The notes beneath the pieces were generated by a model. The model was not told the DNA's origin. It saw only the letters and a program-made list of their open reading frames with translations, and did no database searches. From Deltaproteobacteria bacterium (GTDB lineage Bacteria; Bdellovibrionota_B; Oligoflexia; Oligoflexales; Bog-1112), in the NCBI GenBank assembly GCA_947466225.1, contig CANIBL010000002.1, positions 29,290-93,289 of the forward strand: a DNA stretch of 64,000 nt, written 5' to 3'. Positions 34,616-43,487 of the stretch are shown here, piece by piece. Each line of letters starts with the position of its first letter. Positions within the stretch are counted from its first letter, which is position 1. Position numbers and translations under genes: made by a program.

Positions 34616-37468
34616 CTATCCGATACACACGGTGCAAAGATTTCGATCCCCAAATGCCTCGTTGATGCGTCGAACGGAAGGCCAAAATTTGTTGCGACCG
34701 GTGGCATAGCCGAGAGGGAATGCTGCCTTCTCTCGTGAGTAAGGCGCATCCCATGGTTCTCGGGCAATGCAGGCCGCTGTGTGAGGGGCTTGTTTCACCA
34801 CATTGGTTTTTTGATCTACCCGTCCCTCCTCGATCTCTCGAATCTCTTCTCGGATCGCCAACATAGCATCGCAGAATCGATCCAACTCTTCCTTGGATTC
34901 ACTTTCCGTGGGCTCAATCATGAGCGTATGGCTTACGGGAAAGGATACCGTAGGCGCATGGAATCCATAATCGGCCAGTCGTTTTGCAATATCTACTGAG
35001 TCGATGCCAGTTTGGGCCCGAATTTTTCGAATGTCTACAATGCACTCATGGGCTACAAGTCCAGAACTACCTTTGTATAGAATCGAGTAGTGTGGTTCCA
35101 GGCGTTGGGCAATATAGTTGGCATTTAGCACCGCTACTTGTGCGCATTGTTTTAATCCAGCGGCGCCCATCATGCGAATGTAGCACCAGGAGATCGGTAA
35201 AATTCCAGCACTGCCCCAGGGCGCTGCACATACAGCACGATTTGCCCTTTCAGTGCCAAGTTGGGTTGCAGTGTGGCCTGGTAGAAAGGGGATCAGATGT
35301 TGCTTCACCGCAATAGGGCCCACGCCTGGTCCGCCTCCACCGTGAGGAATGCAGAATGTTTTGTGTAAGTTGATGTGGCATACGTCGGCACCAAAATCTC
35401 CTGGTCGACATAGACCCAACTGAGCATTGAGGTTCGCACCATCGAGGTAGACTTGTCCTCCATGTTGATGAATCAAGGTACAAATATTGCGTATGGAGGA
35501 TTCAAACACTCCGTGTGTGGAGGGATAGGTAATCATCATCGCGGCAAGGTTGGTTGCATGGAGCTGGGCTTTGGTTTCCAAATCTTGCAAGTCCACATCT
35601 CCTTGTGGATTGCACTGTACCTCCACGACTTGTAACCCAGCAAGATGTGCGCTAGCTGGATTGGTGCCATGGGCAGAAGTGGGGATCAGGCAAATGGTGC
35701 GATACTGCTCCTTGCGTTGGGCATGGTAGGCGCGAATGGCCAACAGGCCGGCGTACTCGCCTTGTGCTCCCGAGTTCGGCTGCAAAGAAACGCCATCAAA
35801 GCCTGTGATCTCTGCTAGCATCGCTTCTAGCTCGGTAAAGAGTTGCTGGTAGCCGCGGGTTTGAGATCTGGGGGCAAAGGGATGAATATGGGCAAACGCC
35901 GGCCAAGAGATGGGAAACATCTCGGTGGTGGCATTGAGTTTCATGGTGCAAGAGCCGAGGGGAATCATGGAGTCGGTAAGGGAGAAGTCTCGGGCTTCCA
36001 ATCGTTTGATGTAGCGAAGGAGCTCGGTTTCAGAGCGATGCTGATGAAAGACCGATTGAGAGAGAAAGGTCGAAGTTCGGTATAGTGAAGGGGGAATCCC
36101 ACTCTTGGCTGCTGTGATGAGCTTATTCAACGCAGGGGCCTGTTGAGTGGGATGCAAACAGGTGAGCAGGTTTTCAACATCTTGTGCGGTGGTGGTTTCA
36201 TCCAAGCTGATGCTGATGCTCTGGGAATCCCAGCATCGCACATTCATATTGCATGCTTCAGCCCGTTGTTGCACGATGTCGCTGGTTACACCTTGCAGCG
36301 TCAGATGCACTGTGTCAAAGAAGTGTGCGTGAGAAATTCTATGGCCCAGTTCGGCACTGCCGGTTGCCAGCACGCAGCTCCAGCTGTGGGTTCGTTCTGC
36401 AATCTGGGTAAGTCCTTCAGGGCCGTGGTACACCGCATACATGGCTGCGATATTGGCGAGGAGAGCCTGTGCCGTACAGATATTGCTTGTGGCTTTTTCT
36501 CGGCGAATGTGTTGCTCGCGGGTTTGTAAAGCCAAGCGATAGGCAGGCGCGCCATCTTGATCTACCGAAACACCCACGATGCGACCGGGAACCAAACGCT
36601 TGTTCTCTTCTCGCGTAGCAAAGAATGCAGCGTGCGGTCCCCCAAATCCCAAGGGGACACCAAACCGTTGGCTGGTGCCTACAGCGATATCTGCGCCCCA
36701 TTCCCCAGGGGGTGTGAGCAAGGTTAAGCTGAGAGGGTCACAGGCTACCGCCACGAGAGCCCCTTGGGCGTGGGCTTTCTCTACAAAGGTGCGATGATCT
36801 TCGATAGAGCCATTTGTTGCAGGGTATTGGAGTAGGTACCCAAAGTAAGTAGGATCGAGGGTTTCTTTTCCGACGACTACTTCAATATCAAGGGCGGCAG
36901 CGCGTCCTTGTACTACTTCGATGGTCTGGGGGTGGCATTGGCAAGAGACGAAGAATTTTTTTGATCCATCGGTATTTTTGAGCTGATGGCATAGAAACAT
37001 GGCTTCTGCCGCAGCTGTGCTTTCATCCAAGAGAGAAGCGTTGGCGATTGGCAGAGCGGTAAGTTCGCTGATCAGGGTTTGAAAATTGAGTAAAGATTCC
37101 AAACGGCCTTGGGATATTTCGGCTTGATAGGGCGTGTATTGGGTGTACCAGCCTGGGTTTTCGAGAATGTTACGTTGGATGACTCCGGGTAGCAGACTGT
37201 TGGCATATCCGGTGCCGATATAGGACTTTTTCACCTGATTTTGTGCCGCCAATTTACCCAGTGCCTCCAAGGCTTCCACCTCGGATAGGGGCGCTGGTAG
37301 ATCAAGAGCGCGGTTCAATTGAATGTCCGAGGGAACCAATGCATGGCTGAGGGCGTCGAGAGAGTCATAGCCCACGGTGTCCAGTGCGGCTTGTTGACTC
37401 GATGCAGAAGATCCGATATGGCGAGAGACGAAAGATTCTTTGTACGTGCAAGCAGTCTGAATGTTCAT
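34616..37468 (-). CDS. gcvP: Glycine dehydrogenase (decarboxylating), single-chain P-protein
   Basis: 950 residues, the fused alpha-beta form. The N-terminal half starts [17 protein letters not shown] and contains [24 protein letters not shown]. The C-terminal half has the PLP Lys in [20 protein letters not shown] near residue 703 and ends in [11 protein letters not shown]. It decarboxylates glycine and passes the aminomethyl group to H-protein. gcvT and gcvH are not adjacent, unlike in many bacteria. AGGAATAT precedes the ATG; a repeat cluster lies just upstream. Confidence 0.96.
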   Translation of the reverse strand: MNIQTACTYKESFVSRHIGSSASSQQAALDTVGYDSLDALSHALVPSDIQLNRALDLPAPLSEVEALEALGKLAAQNQVKKSYIGTGYANSLLPGVIQRNILENPGWYTQYTPYQAEISQGRLESLLNFQTLISELTALPIANASLLDESTAAAEAMFLCHQLKNTDGSKKFFVSCQCHPQTIEVVQGRAAALDIEVVVGKETLDPTYFGYLLQYPATNGSIEDHRTFVEKAHAQGALVAVACDPLSLTLLTPPGEWGADIAVGTSQRFGVPLGFGGPHAAFFATREENKRLVPGRIVGVSVDQDGAPAYRLALQTREQHIRREKATSNICTAQALLANIAAMYAVYHGPEGLTQIAERTHSWSCVLATGSAELGHRISHAHFFDTVHLTLQGVTSDIVQQRAEACNMNVRCWDSQSISISLDETTTAQDVENLLTCLHPTQQAPALNKLITAAKSGIPPSLYRTSTFLSQSVFHQHRSETELLRYIKRLEARDFSLTDSMIPLGSCTMKLNATTEMFPISWPAFAHIHPFAPRSQTRGYQQLFTELEAMLAEITGFDGVSLQPNSGAQGEYAGLLAIRAYHAQRKEQYRTICLIPTSAHGTNPASAHLAGLQVVEVQCNPQGDVDLQDLETKAQLHATNLAAMMITYPSTHGVFESSIRNICTLIHQHGGQVYLDGANLNAQLGLCRPGDFGADVCHINLHKTFCIPHGGGGPGVGPIAVKQHLIPFLPGHTATQLGTERANRAVCAAPWGSAGILPISWCYIRMMGAAGLKQCAQVAVLNANYIAQRLEPHYSILYKGSSGLVAHECIVDIRKIRAQTGIDSVDIAKRLADYGFHAPTVSFPVSHTLMIEPTESESKEELDRFCDAMLAIREEIREIEEGRVDQKTNVVKQAPHTAACIAREPWDAPYSREKAAFPLGYATGRNKFWPSVRRINEAFGDRNLCTVCIG

Positions 37469-37487
37469 ATATTCCTCACTTTTAGCT

Positions 37488-37624
37488 CGTCATCCCCAGC
37501 GACTTTTGGTCGCGTATGGGCTCCCCCACTTTTAGCTCGCCATCCCCAGCGACCTTTGGTCGCGTATGGGCTCCCCCACGATTGAGGGAGATGCCCATAC
37601 GCCTGAGGTAACCTGGGCATGACG
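37488..37624. repeat. Three family B palindromic repeats upstream of gcvP
   Basis: Two direct copies with an exact 50-bp period (CGTCATCCCCAGCGAC..TTTGGTCGCGTATGGGCTCCCCC at 37488 and CGCCATCCCCAGCGAC at 37538) are followed by a third in reverse orientation (GGGAGATGCCCATACG...CCTGGGCATGACG, to 37624). They occupy the gcvP leader. Confidence 0.85.
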
Positions 37625-37763
37625 GAGGCAGCAACTCCATTGGCGATGAGTATAGTCGTCTCTTTGGGGTTTGCAACCAGGTGCCGTGCCGCAGGGTGGG
37701 AGCAGGGATTGTTGATATCACCTTGTCTGTAAAGGTATATGGTTGCAGCTCAAGCTTCTTTTG

Positions 37764-38081
37764 TTACTGTTCGCAAATGCGTTGCCCCATCTCTTGGTGA
37801 AATTTTCTCAGATTTTTTGGGTTTGTGTCTGATTCTCTCCTCTCGAGTCCACGGGTACGCAGTGTGGTAAATAGTTCGAGACCGGATTTAAAAGCAAAAT
37901 GCGGGTGTCGTCTTTTCATCTTTGCAATAGCTGTGGCGATTTCTCGGACGATGGCAGCCAAGGTGCTTTTTTGCGTGTAATATCGAGCTATCTTTGTAGG
38001 GTCTTCTGCAGGCTCTTTCTCTTCTTGCAAATTCTTGTTCTGTTCTTTTTTATAAAGAGGCGCGGTCGCGATGGGAAACAT
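37764..38081 (-). CDS. Possible small basic protein downstream of rapZ
   Basis: About 105 residues if translation starts at ATG 38081, which overlaps the end of rapZ by 32 nt. It is highly charged, with KIARYYTQKSTLAAIVREIATAIAKMKRRHPHFAFKSG and RRESDTNPKNLRKFHQEMG. No strong ribosome-binding site is seen and no family is recognised. The spacing after rapZ and amino-acid composition favour a real gene; the frame could also be chance. Confidence 0.4.
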   Translation of the reverse strand: MFPIATAPLYKKEQNKNLQEEKEPAEDPTKIARYYTQKSTLAAIVREIATAIAKMKRRHPHFAFKSGLELFTTLRTRGLERRESDTNPKNLRKFHQEMGQRICEQ

Positions 38082-38925
38082 CGATGCGAATATTCGGTAG
38101 TTTCTTTTCTCGCAATCGAAAACCAAGTTCCTCTGCAATGCATACACTGCGATGTTGACCGCCTGTACACCCGATGCCGATGCGCAAGAAGTGTTTTCCC
38201 TCTTCATAGTATTGCGGAAGAAGCCAGGTGTGCAATCTCTCTAGCTCTTGGAGAAAATGAATTGCCTTTGGGTCTGTGAGGACGAAATCTCGCACCTCTT
38301 TATCTAATCCACTTTGGTTGCGAAGCTTCAGGGTGAAAAATGGATTTCGCAAAAACCGCACATCGAAAATCATATCAGCTGGCTTTAACATCCCATGTTT
38401 GAATCCAAAACTTTTAATGGAAACAAATAACGTCCGTTGCAAGGAAGAAGAAAAGTAACGTTGCTCTAAAACACGCCCCAATTCAGAGGGGGAGATGTTG
38501 GTGGTTTCAATCACCAATTTTGCGACTCGTTGAATCGGATGTAAAAATTTGATTTCAGCTTGAATGGCATCTGTCAGGTTGGGGTTGGTGGCAGCAAATG
38601 GATGGCGTCGACGATTGGCTTCAAAACGAGCCAAAAGTGTGTCGACTTCAGCTGTAAGAAATACCAAATCTACTTCAAGTTGAGAGTCCAACTCGTGAAG
38701 GAGCTGCAGAAAAGTGGAAATTTCTTCCAATTCATACAGATGAAGTCCCAGTGCGATGTCTTTGTCGATAAAGGGAGCTGTTTTCATCGCAAGAAGTGGT
38801 TGCACCAAGTGAAGCGGAAGATGGTCAATGCAGTGTACGCCTAAATCAGCGAGGCAATTGATTGCGCTGCGAATACCAGCACCCGAAAATCCGGTGATCA
38901 AGATCAATCTTCGTTGGGTTTCCAC
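38050..38925 (-). CDS. rapZ: RapZ/YvcJ family RNA-binding protein with degenerate Walker A
   Basis: 291 residues. The family begins with a P-loop of the form GxSGxGKS; here it reads LITGFSGAGIRSAINCLADLG, so the Lys is Ile and the following Ser is Arg. The rest is typical: DLVFLTAEVDTLLARFEANRRRHPF, FGFKHGMLKPADMIFDVRFLRNPFF and the C-terminal IGIGCTGGQHRSVCIAEEL. RapZ regulates glucosamine-6-phosphate synthase through small RNAs in enterobacteria; the RNA-binding C-terminal domain appears intact. The start is GTG, sharing one base with the rpoN stop (TAGTG). Confidence 0.92.
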   Translation of the reverse strand: METQRRLILITGFSGAGIRSAINCLADLGVHCIDHLPLHLVQPLLAMKTAPFIDKDIALGLHLYELEEISTFLQLLHELDSQLEVDLVFLTAEVDTLLARFEANRRRHPFAATNPNLTDAIQAEIKFLHPIQRVAKLVIETTNISPSELGRVLEQRYFSSSLQRTLFVSIKSFGFKHGMLKPADMIFDVRFLRNPFFTLKLRNQSGLDKEVRDFVLTDPKAIHFLQELERLHTWLLPQYYEEGKHFLRIGIGCTGGQHRSVCIAEELGFRLREKKLPNIRIDVSHRDRASL

Positions 38926-40382
38926 TATGCCCCCGATTGGATTCGACGCGAGAATCCCTTTGTGCGTTTACTCGATGGTAGAATGTGCATCTGCTCGCGA
39001 TATTTGGCCACTGTCCGTCTCGCTACTTTTATCCCTTCTTGTTCCAAAAGCGCTACCAATTTCTGATCCGAGAGTGGGCTGCTCCCAGATTCTTTGCCTA
39101 CCAGGGCTTTGATGCGCTCTTTCACAGATTGACTCGCTACATCACCTTCCTCCGTTCGAATGGAGCTATTAAAGAAGTAGCGAAGTTCAAATACGCCTCG
39201 GGGACATTCCAGGTATTTTTGGTGTGTGACTCGGCTCACGGTGGACTCATGGAGTCCCAATTCATCAGCTACATCCTTCAAAATCATGGGCTTAAGGGCC
39301 TGAATCCCCACTTCAAAAAAGCCGCGTTGTCGTTCTACAATCTTTTCTGCCACACGCAAAATGGTGCGTTGTCGTTGGTGGAGGCTTTTGAGAAGCCAGT
39401 TGGCAGAGCGCAATTTTTCTTGAAAGTACGATTTGTCAGAAGCTGCTTCTTCGCCTCGAACCAACTCTTGGTAGTACGCGCTAATTTGTAGCTTGTTCCA
39501 TCCATCTTCTTGGAGGGATACCACCCATTCAGGGCCTACTTTGAATACCACTACATCTGGGAGTATGGCCTCAGCTCGAGAAGAGCCAAAATTGCGAGCG
39601 GGGATAGGGTCGAGGTCGGCTAGAATGGCAAGGTGCTCTACCAGTTGGTCTTGGGTAAGATTCAATTTTTTGGCAAGCGCCCCGTAGTGTTGTTTCTGCA
39701 ATTCATCAAGATGATTTTCGATGATCATTTCGATGACACCATTTTTGAGCTTTTTTTCTCGCAGTTGTAGCAACAAACATTCTTGCATGGTGCGCGCTGC
39801 AATGCCGGGTGGATCTAATCGTTGTAACGTATCGAGAACCCCTTCTACGAGTTCCAAGTCAAAGGGGCCTTGGTCAGCAATTTCTTGCAAGGAAACGTCA
39901 AGAAAACCTGTATCCCCAATGTTGCCGATGAGGAGTTTTGCGATGGCTTGTTCTTCTGAGGAAAGAGAAATTTCTCCTACTTGATCCAGGAGATGTTGCG
40001 ACAACGTTTTTTCGTTGGAGATCATATTTTCGTAGTTAATCGAATCGGTTTGACGATTGACATAGCGGTTGTCAATTTCGTTGGATTCTTTCGTGTGATC
40101 AAAAGTTTCTAAGGTTGCGGTTTTTTCGCCTTTCTCGGCAGAGTCCAGAAAATTCATGGTTTGGTCGACTTGATCTAAAAATGCATCCTCCCCCGATTTT
40201 TCTACAATCGCGGTCTCCGTGCCTTCCCCTTCTTCCAGAAACGGATTTTCGGCCAATTGTTGGGCAATATAATCTTCGAGTTCCACGCGAGACAACTGCA
40301 ATAGCTTGATGGCTTGTTGCAATTGTGGTGTCATCAACAACTGCTGCGTTAATTTCAGATTCTGTCGTAAATCAATCGCCAT
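38925..40382 (-). CDS. rpoN: RNA polymerase sigma54 factor
   Basis: 485 residues. Region I: LTQQLLMTPQLQQAIKLLQLSRVELEDYIAQQLAENPFLE. An acidic region II follows, then the core-binding domain with GNIGDTGFLD and LQRLDPPGIAARTMQECLLLQL. The HTH region has VADELGLHESTVSRVTHQKYLECPRGVFELRYFF, and the RpoN box is ARRTVAKYREQ near the C-terminus. It directs transcription from -24/-12 promoters and needs activators such as the one at 2.9 kb. Downstream it is coupled to rapZ; upstream is lptB, 18 nt away. Confidence 0.97.
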   Translation of the reverse strand: MAIDLRQNLKLTQQLLMTPQLQQAIKLLQLSRVELEDYIAQQLAENPFLEEGEGTETAIVEKSGEDAFLDQVDQTMNFLDSAEKGEKTATLETFDHTKESNEIDNRYVNRQTDSINYENMISNEKTLSQHLLDQVGEISLSSEEQAIAKLLIGNIGDTGFLDVSLQEIADQGPFDLELVEGVLDTLQRLDPPGIAARTMQECLLLQLREKKLKNGVIEMIIENHLDELQKQHYGALAKKLNLTQDQLVEHLAILADLDPIPARNFGSSRAEAILPDVVVFKVGPEWVVSLQEDGWNKLQISAYYQELVRGEEAASDKSYFQEKLRSANWLLKSLHQRQRTILRVAEKIVERQRGFFEVGIQALKPMILKDVADELGLHESTVSRVTHQKYLECPRGVFELRYFFNSSIRTEEGDVASQSVKERIKALVGKESGSSPLSDQKLVALLEQEGIKVARRTVAKYREQMHILPSSKRTKGFSRRIQSGA

Positions 40383-40400
40383 AGGTATGGGTGGCCTCTG

Positions 40401-41129
40401 CTACAACTGGAAGTTATCCCCTAAATAGATCTCTCGCACTTTTTGGTTGTTTAAGACATCACCGGGAGAACCTTCCGAAATAATCTCTCCTCCAGATAAT
40501 ACATACGCACGATCACAAATGCCAAGGGTCTCTCGTACGTTATGATCGGTGATCAAAATGCCGATGCCTTCATGCTTTAACCCTCTAATTATACCCTGAA
40601 TTTCTTGTACCGTGACGGGATCTACACCGGCAAAAGGCTCATCCAAGAGCAAAAACTTTGGATTGATGATCAGAGAGCGTGCGATTTCCACCCGACGGCG
40701 CTCTCCACCCGAGAGAGAAACACCAAGGGAAGTAGCAATATGTTCAATGTGAAATTTTCGCAACAGGGAACGCGCGAGAATCAATTGGTCTTTCTTCGGG
40801 AGCCCAATGATTTCCATTACAGCGCGTAGGTTTTCCTCTACCGTGAGTTTGCGGAAAATCGATACGTTTTGAGGGAGGTAGCTGATTCCCTTTTTGGCTC
40901 GGATGTGAATGGGCAGATGGGTGATGGACTCTTCCCCCAATCTGATTTCGCCTTCATCCGGTGCTAGCAACCCTACCATCATATAAAAGCTGGTGGTTTT
41001 TCCCGCCCCATTGGGACCTAGTAACCCTACAATTTCTCCCGTACGCACGGAAAGAGAGACTTGATTGACCACTTTACGGGATTTGAAATGTTTGCTTATA
41101 TTCTGTGCGGCGAGCACGATATCCGTCAT
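40401..41129 (-). CDS. lptB: LPS export ABC transporter ATPase LptB
   Basis: 242 residues. Walker [19 protein letters not shown]-loop [17 protein letters not shown], signature [13 protein letters not shown], Walker [14 protein letters not shown] and a switch His in [10 protein letters not shown]. This matches LptB, which powers LPS extraction from the inner membrane with LptFG. The ATG overlaps the lptA stop by 4 nt. Confidence 0.96.
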   Translation of the reverse strand: MTDIVLAAQNISKHFKSRKVVNQVSLSVRTGEIVGLLGPNGAGKTTSFYMMVGLLAPDEGEIRLGEESITHLPIHIRAKKGISYLPQNVSIFRKLTVEENLRAVMEIIGLPKKDQLILARSLLRKFHIEHIATSLGVSLSGGERRRVEIARSLIINPKFLLLDEPFAGVDPVTVQEIQGIIRGLKHEGIGILITDHNVRETLGICDRAYVLSGGEIISEGSPGDVLNNQKVREIYLGDNFQL

Positions 41130-41902
41130 GGTTTTTTCTTCTGTTGGGATTTGGACTCCGGGGATTCTTCCGGTGTCAAGGTACCTTGGACTTTGCCTGC
41201 CTTAATGCGGCCTGTATCGACATTATATTCGATATAGGCACCGTGAAACTCATCCTTGCCTCGTCGGAGCTTTGCATTTTCCTTCATGGTGATCAGACGA
41301 GTCCGGGTATTATAGATCGCAATGTTGCCATAGGCTGTGATGAGCTCTTGGGTATCGGGGTCCTTTTTGGTTACCACGACATGACCAAAGGCTTCTACCT
41401 TTTCTACTTCTTCCCCGTCGGATTGAAAAAAGACTTTGGCTCGATCTGCCGTAATTTTCAGATCTTCCTGGGTAATTTGCGCATGCTGTTCGAGTTCAAT
41501 GAACCCCTCTTTCTTTAGTCCATTAAAGAGGTCTCCTTCAAAAAAAACAGGGGCTTTGTCCGATTTTTTTCCGGCTGGCGTCCCTGTTGTTTGCGGTGTC
41601 GCCTTTGCCGGTGTCGGGGCTTCTAGTGTAGCGGGCATTGGTTGAGGTGCCACCGGTGTCGAGGGCGTTGTTTCTATCGTCGTTTGTGTTTGTGATTGGC
41701 TACTGGGTGATAATGCGGGTTCGCCAAGATCCACTAAGTCTCCCTTAGCTGTCCACGAGAAGCAGCAGGTGAGTATAAGGAGGCAGGTTGCTGTATATTT
41801 TTTTTCTGGGGAACCAGCTACGCAGTTTCCCCAGGAAAAAAAACGCTCCGCAGTAAAAAAACGTACCCATTGCGTATAATTATGGATGGTCGGTGTTCTC
41901 AA
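41126..41902 (-). CDS. lptA: LPS transport periplasmic protein LptA with a repeat-encoded N-terminal insert
   Basis: 258 residues. The OstA/LptA domain (about 115-245) has [39 protein letters not shown] and the paired [27 protein letters not shown] Pro/Thr/Ala linker precedes it. The start is TTG at 41902 with AAGGAG 9 nt upstream, inside the end of lptC. The hydrophobic export signal ([11 protein letters not shown]) begins only at about residue 40. Residues about 20-36 are encoded by a family A palindrome, and no ATG, GTG or TTG occurs in frame between it and the signal, so the repeat must be translated if this protein is made. Confidence 0.85.
   Translation of the reverse strand: MRTPTIHNYTQWVRFFTAERFFSWGNCVAGSPEKKYTATCLLILTCCFSWTAKGDLVDLGEPALSPSSQSQTQTTIETTPSTPVAPQPMPATLEAPTPAKATPQTTGTPAGKKSDKAPVFFEGDLFNGLKKEGFIELEQHAQITQEDLKITADRAKVFFQSDGEEVEKVEAFGHVVVTKKDPDTQELITAYGNIAIYNTRTRLITMKENAKLRRGKDEFHGAYIEYNVDTGRIKAGKVQGTLTPEESPESKSQQKKKP
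41797..41843. repeat. Family A palindromic repeat, copy 3, inside lptA
   Basis: T-tract, CTGGGGA, core ACCAGCTACGCAGTT, TCCCCAG and A-tract. The whole element lies within the lptA reading frame on the minus strand, near the start, and contributes [15 protein letters not shown] without a stop codon. Confidence 0.85.
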
Positions 41903-42476
41903 GTTGAGCTGCTCCTTGCACGCGGCCGAGTAAATGGACTTCTTCCGTATCGAGGTCGAGGGTAAATCCTTTTTCCCCCATGATCCAATGACCCCTTCCT
42001 CGTAATTTTACAGGCAAATGGCCAAAAATACGTTGGTTTTTTGCGTGATATTCTGCTTGTTCTGTTATGAGCGTGTAGCCATCTCGGACAATGTGTACCT
42101 GTTTTTCCAGCTCGGCTCTCTCCAGCTCGGAGTGAGAGGCAAAGAGAAGATGATTGGGTTGGGAAATCCACGCACGGCCATCTTCTGCTGCGAGGCTTTC
42201 TTCTCCGCTGTCGGTGAGTCGCCATGCGTGGAAGTTGCCGTGGACTTCGATTCGATTGGGGGCATAAAACTCCCCTCGATCTGCACTGATACGACTTATG
42301 AGATGGTCTGCTGGTTCATGCTGAAAGACGATGAAATTTTCCAGTAGTAGAATGCGATGCCCGGCATGCTTGGTAGTAATTTGCTGGCGCAAGCTGGAAA
42401 CCGGGCGGGTATAGAAAATCCACCCGATACCCAAGAGTAGGCTGAGAAAGCCGAATACCACAAAGCTGCGAAGCAT
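41880..42476 (-). CDS. lptC: LPS export protein LptC
   Basis: 198 residues. One N-terminal membrane anchor (about 5-22, FVVFGFLSLLLGIGWIFY), then a periplasmic OstA-like beta domain with FQHEPADHLISRISADRGEFYAPNRIEVHGNFHAW and KQVHIVRDGYTLITEQAEYHAKNQRIFGHLPVKLRG. It passes LPS from LptBFG to LptA. The pairing with lptA and lptB supports the call; sequence alone is weakly conserved in this family. Its end overlaps lptA by 23 nt. Confidence 0.88.
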   Translation of the reverse strand: MLRSFVVFGFLSLLLGIGWIFYTRPVSSLRQQITTKHAGHRILLLENFIVFQHEPADHLISRISADRGEFYAPNRIEVHGNFHAWRLTDSGEESLAAEDGRAWISQPNHLLFASHSELERAELEKQVHIVRDGYTLITEQAEYHAKNQRIFGHLPVKLRGRGHWIMGEKGFTLDLDTEEVHLLGRVQGAAQLENTDHP

Positions 42477-42491
42477 AGATGTGAAACCCTT

Positions 42492-43487
42492 TTATAGTAC
42501 TTTAGCTGCCAATAAATCATGCAAGCGTACGATCCCGATCACATGAGTGCCTGTACCGGACGGTTCCGTTACAAACAAGCTCGTAATTTTGCTTTGTTCC
42601 ATGCGGTTGATAGCCTCCAGCACTGAGGTTGCAGGTCCTATTTGTTTGGGCGTTATATTCATAATTTGGCTTGCGGTACGTCCAAATGCTTTCTCTTGGT
42701 GCTGTAACAAGGCTCGGCGCAAATCTCCATCGGAGACAGCTCCAATAAGATGGTTTTGCGTATTTACAATCGCCACAATGCCAAAGTTAGGGGAGCTTAC
42801 CCCTTGTAGCACCTGTGCGAAGGTTGTCTCCGCCTCGAGTAAGTGGAACTCCTCTACCGGCCGCATAAAATCTTTGACGTAGGTGAGAGTGAGTCCCAGT
42901 TGGCCTCCCGGGTGAAGTTTGGCAAAATGGGACTTGGTGAAGCCCCGAGTGTGCATCACGGTTACGGCTAGCGCATCGCCCCATGCGATGGCCACGGTGG
43001 TGGAGGCGGTGGGAATGGCGCCGAACGCATCCGCATCGTGGGGGACAGCTCCATCCAGAATACAGTCAGCTTGTTGGGCTAACGAGGAGGTGACATTTCC
43101 TGTTATGCCGATTACAGGGATGCCCATTTCCTTCGCAAACTTTACCACGGCCAATACTTCGCGGGTTTCACCACCAAAAGCGATGGCTAGCAAGCAGTCT
43201 TTTGGATCTACCATGCCAAAGTCGCCGTGTAGCGCTTCAGACGCATGAAGAAAGAAGGACGGCGTTCCGGTGCTGGAGAGGGTCGAGGCGATTTTACTGC
43301 CTACAAGGCCAGATTTTCCGAGACCGGTGATCACGACTTTCCCCTCGCAGGCCAAAATCAGCTGTACGGCTCGAGCAAAGGACTCGCTTACTTTTGTTTC
43401 AGCTAATGCCAGGGAATCTCTTTCTTGTTGAAAGACTTTTTTGCCTTGTTGAATCAGGGCAGTTGTATCGAATGCCTTAGGCAACAT
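42492..43487 (-). CDS. kdsD: Arabinose-5-phosphate isomerase (SIS and two CBS domains)
   Basis: 331 residues. The SIS domain has KVVITGLGKSGLVGSKIASTLSSTGTPSFFLHASEALHGDFGMV and FGGETREVLAVVKFAKEMGIPVIGITGN. A CBS pair follows (GIVAIVNTQNHLIGAVSDGDLRRAL and the C-terminal ITSLFVTEPSG). It makes arabinose 5-phosphate for Kdo. The start is ATG 43487, with AGGA about 10 nt upstream inside the end of pyrG (overlap 11 nt). kdsA is not in the window. Confidence 0.93.
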   Translation of the reverse strand: MLPKAFDTTALIQQGKKVFQQERDSLALAETKVSESFARAVQLILACEGKVVITGLGKSGLVGSKIASTLSSTGTPSFFLHASEALHGDFGMVDPKDCLLAIAFGGETREVLAVVKFAKEMGIPVIGITGNVTSSLAQQADCILDGAVPHDADAFGAIPTASTTVAIAWGDALAVTVMHTRGFTKSHFAKLHPGGQLGLTLTYVKDFMRPVEEFHLLEAETTFAQVLQGVSSPNFGIVAIVNTQNHLIGAVSDGDLRRALLQHQEKAFGRTASQIMNITPKQIGPATSVLEAINRMEQSKITSLFVTEPSGTGTHVIGIVRLHDLLAAKVL

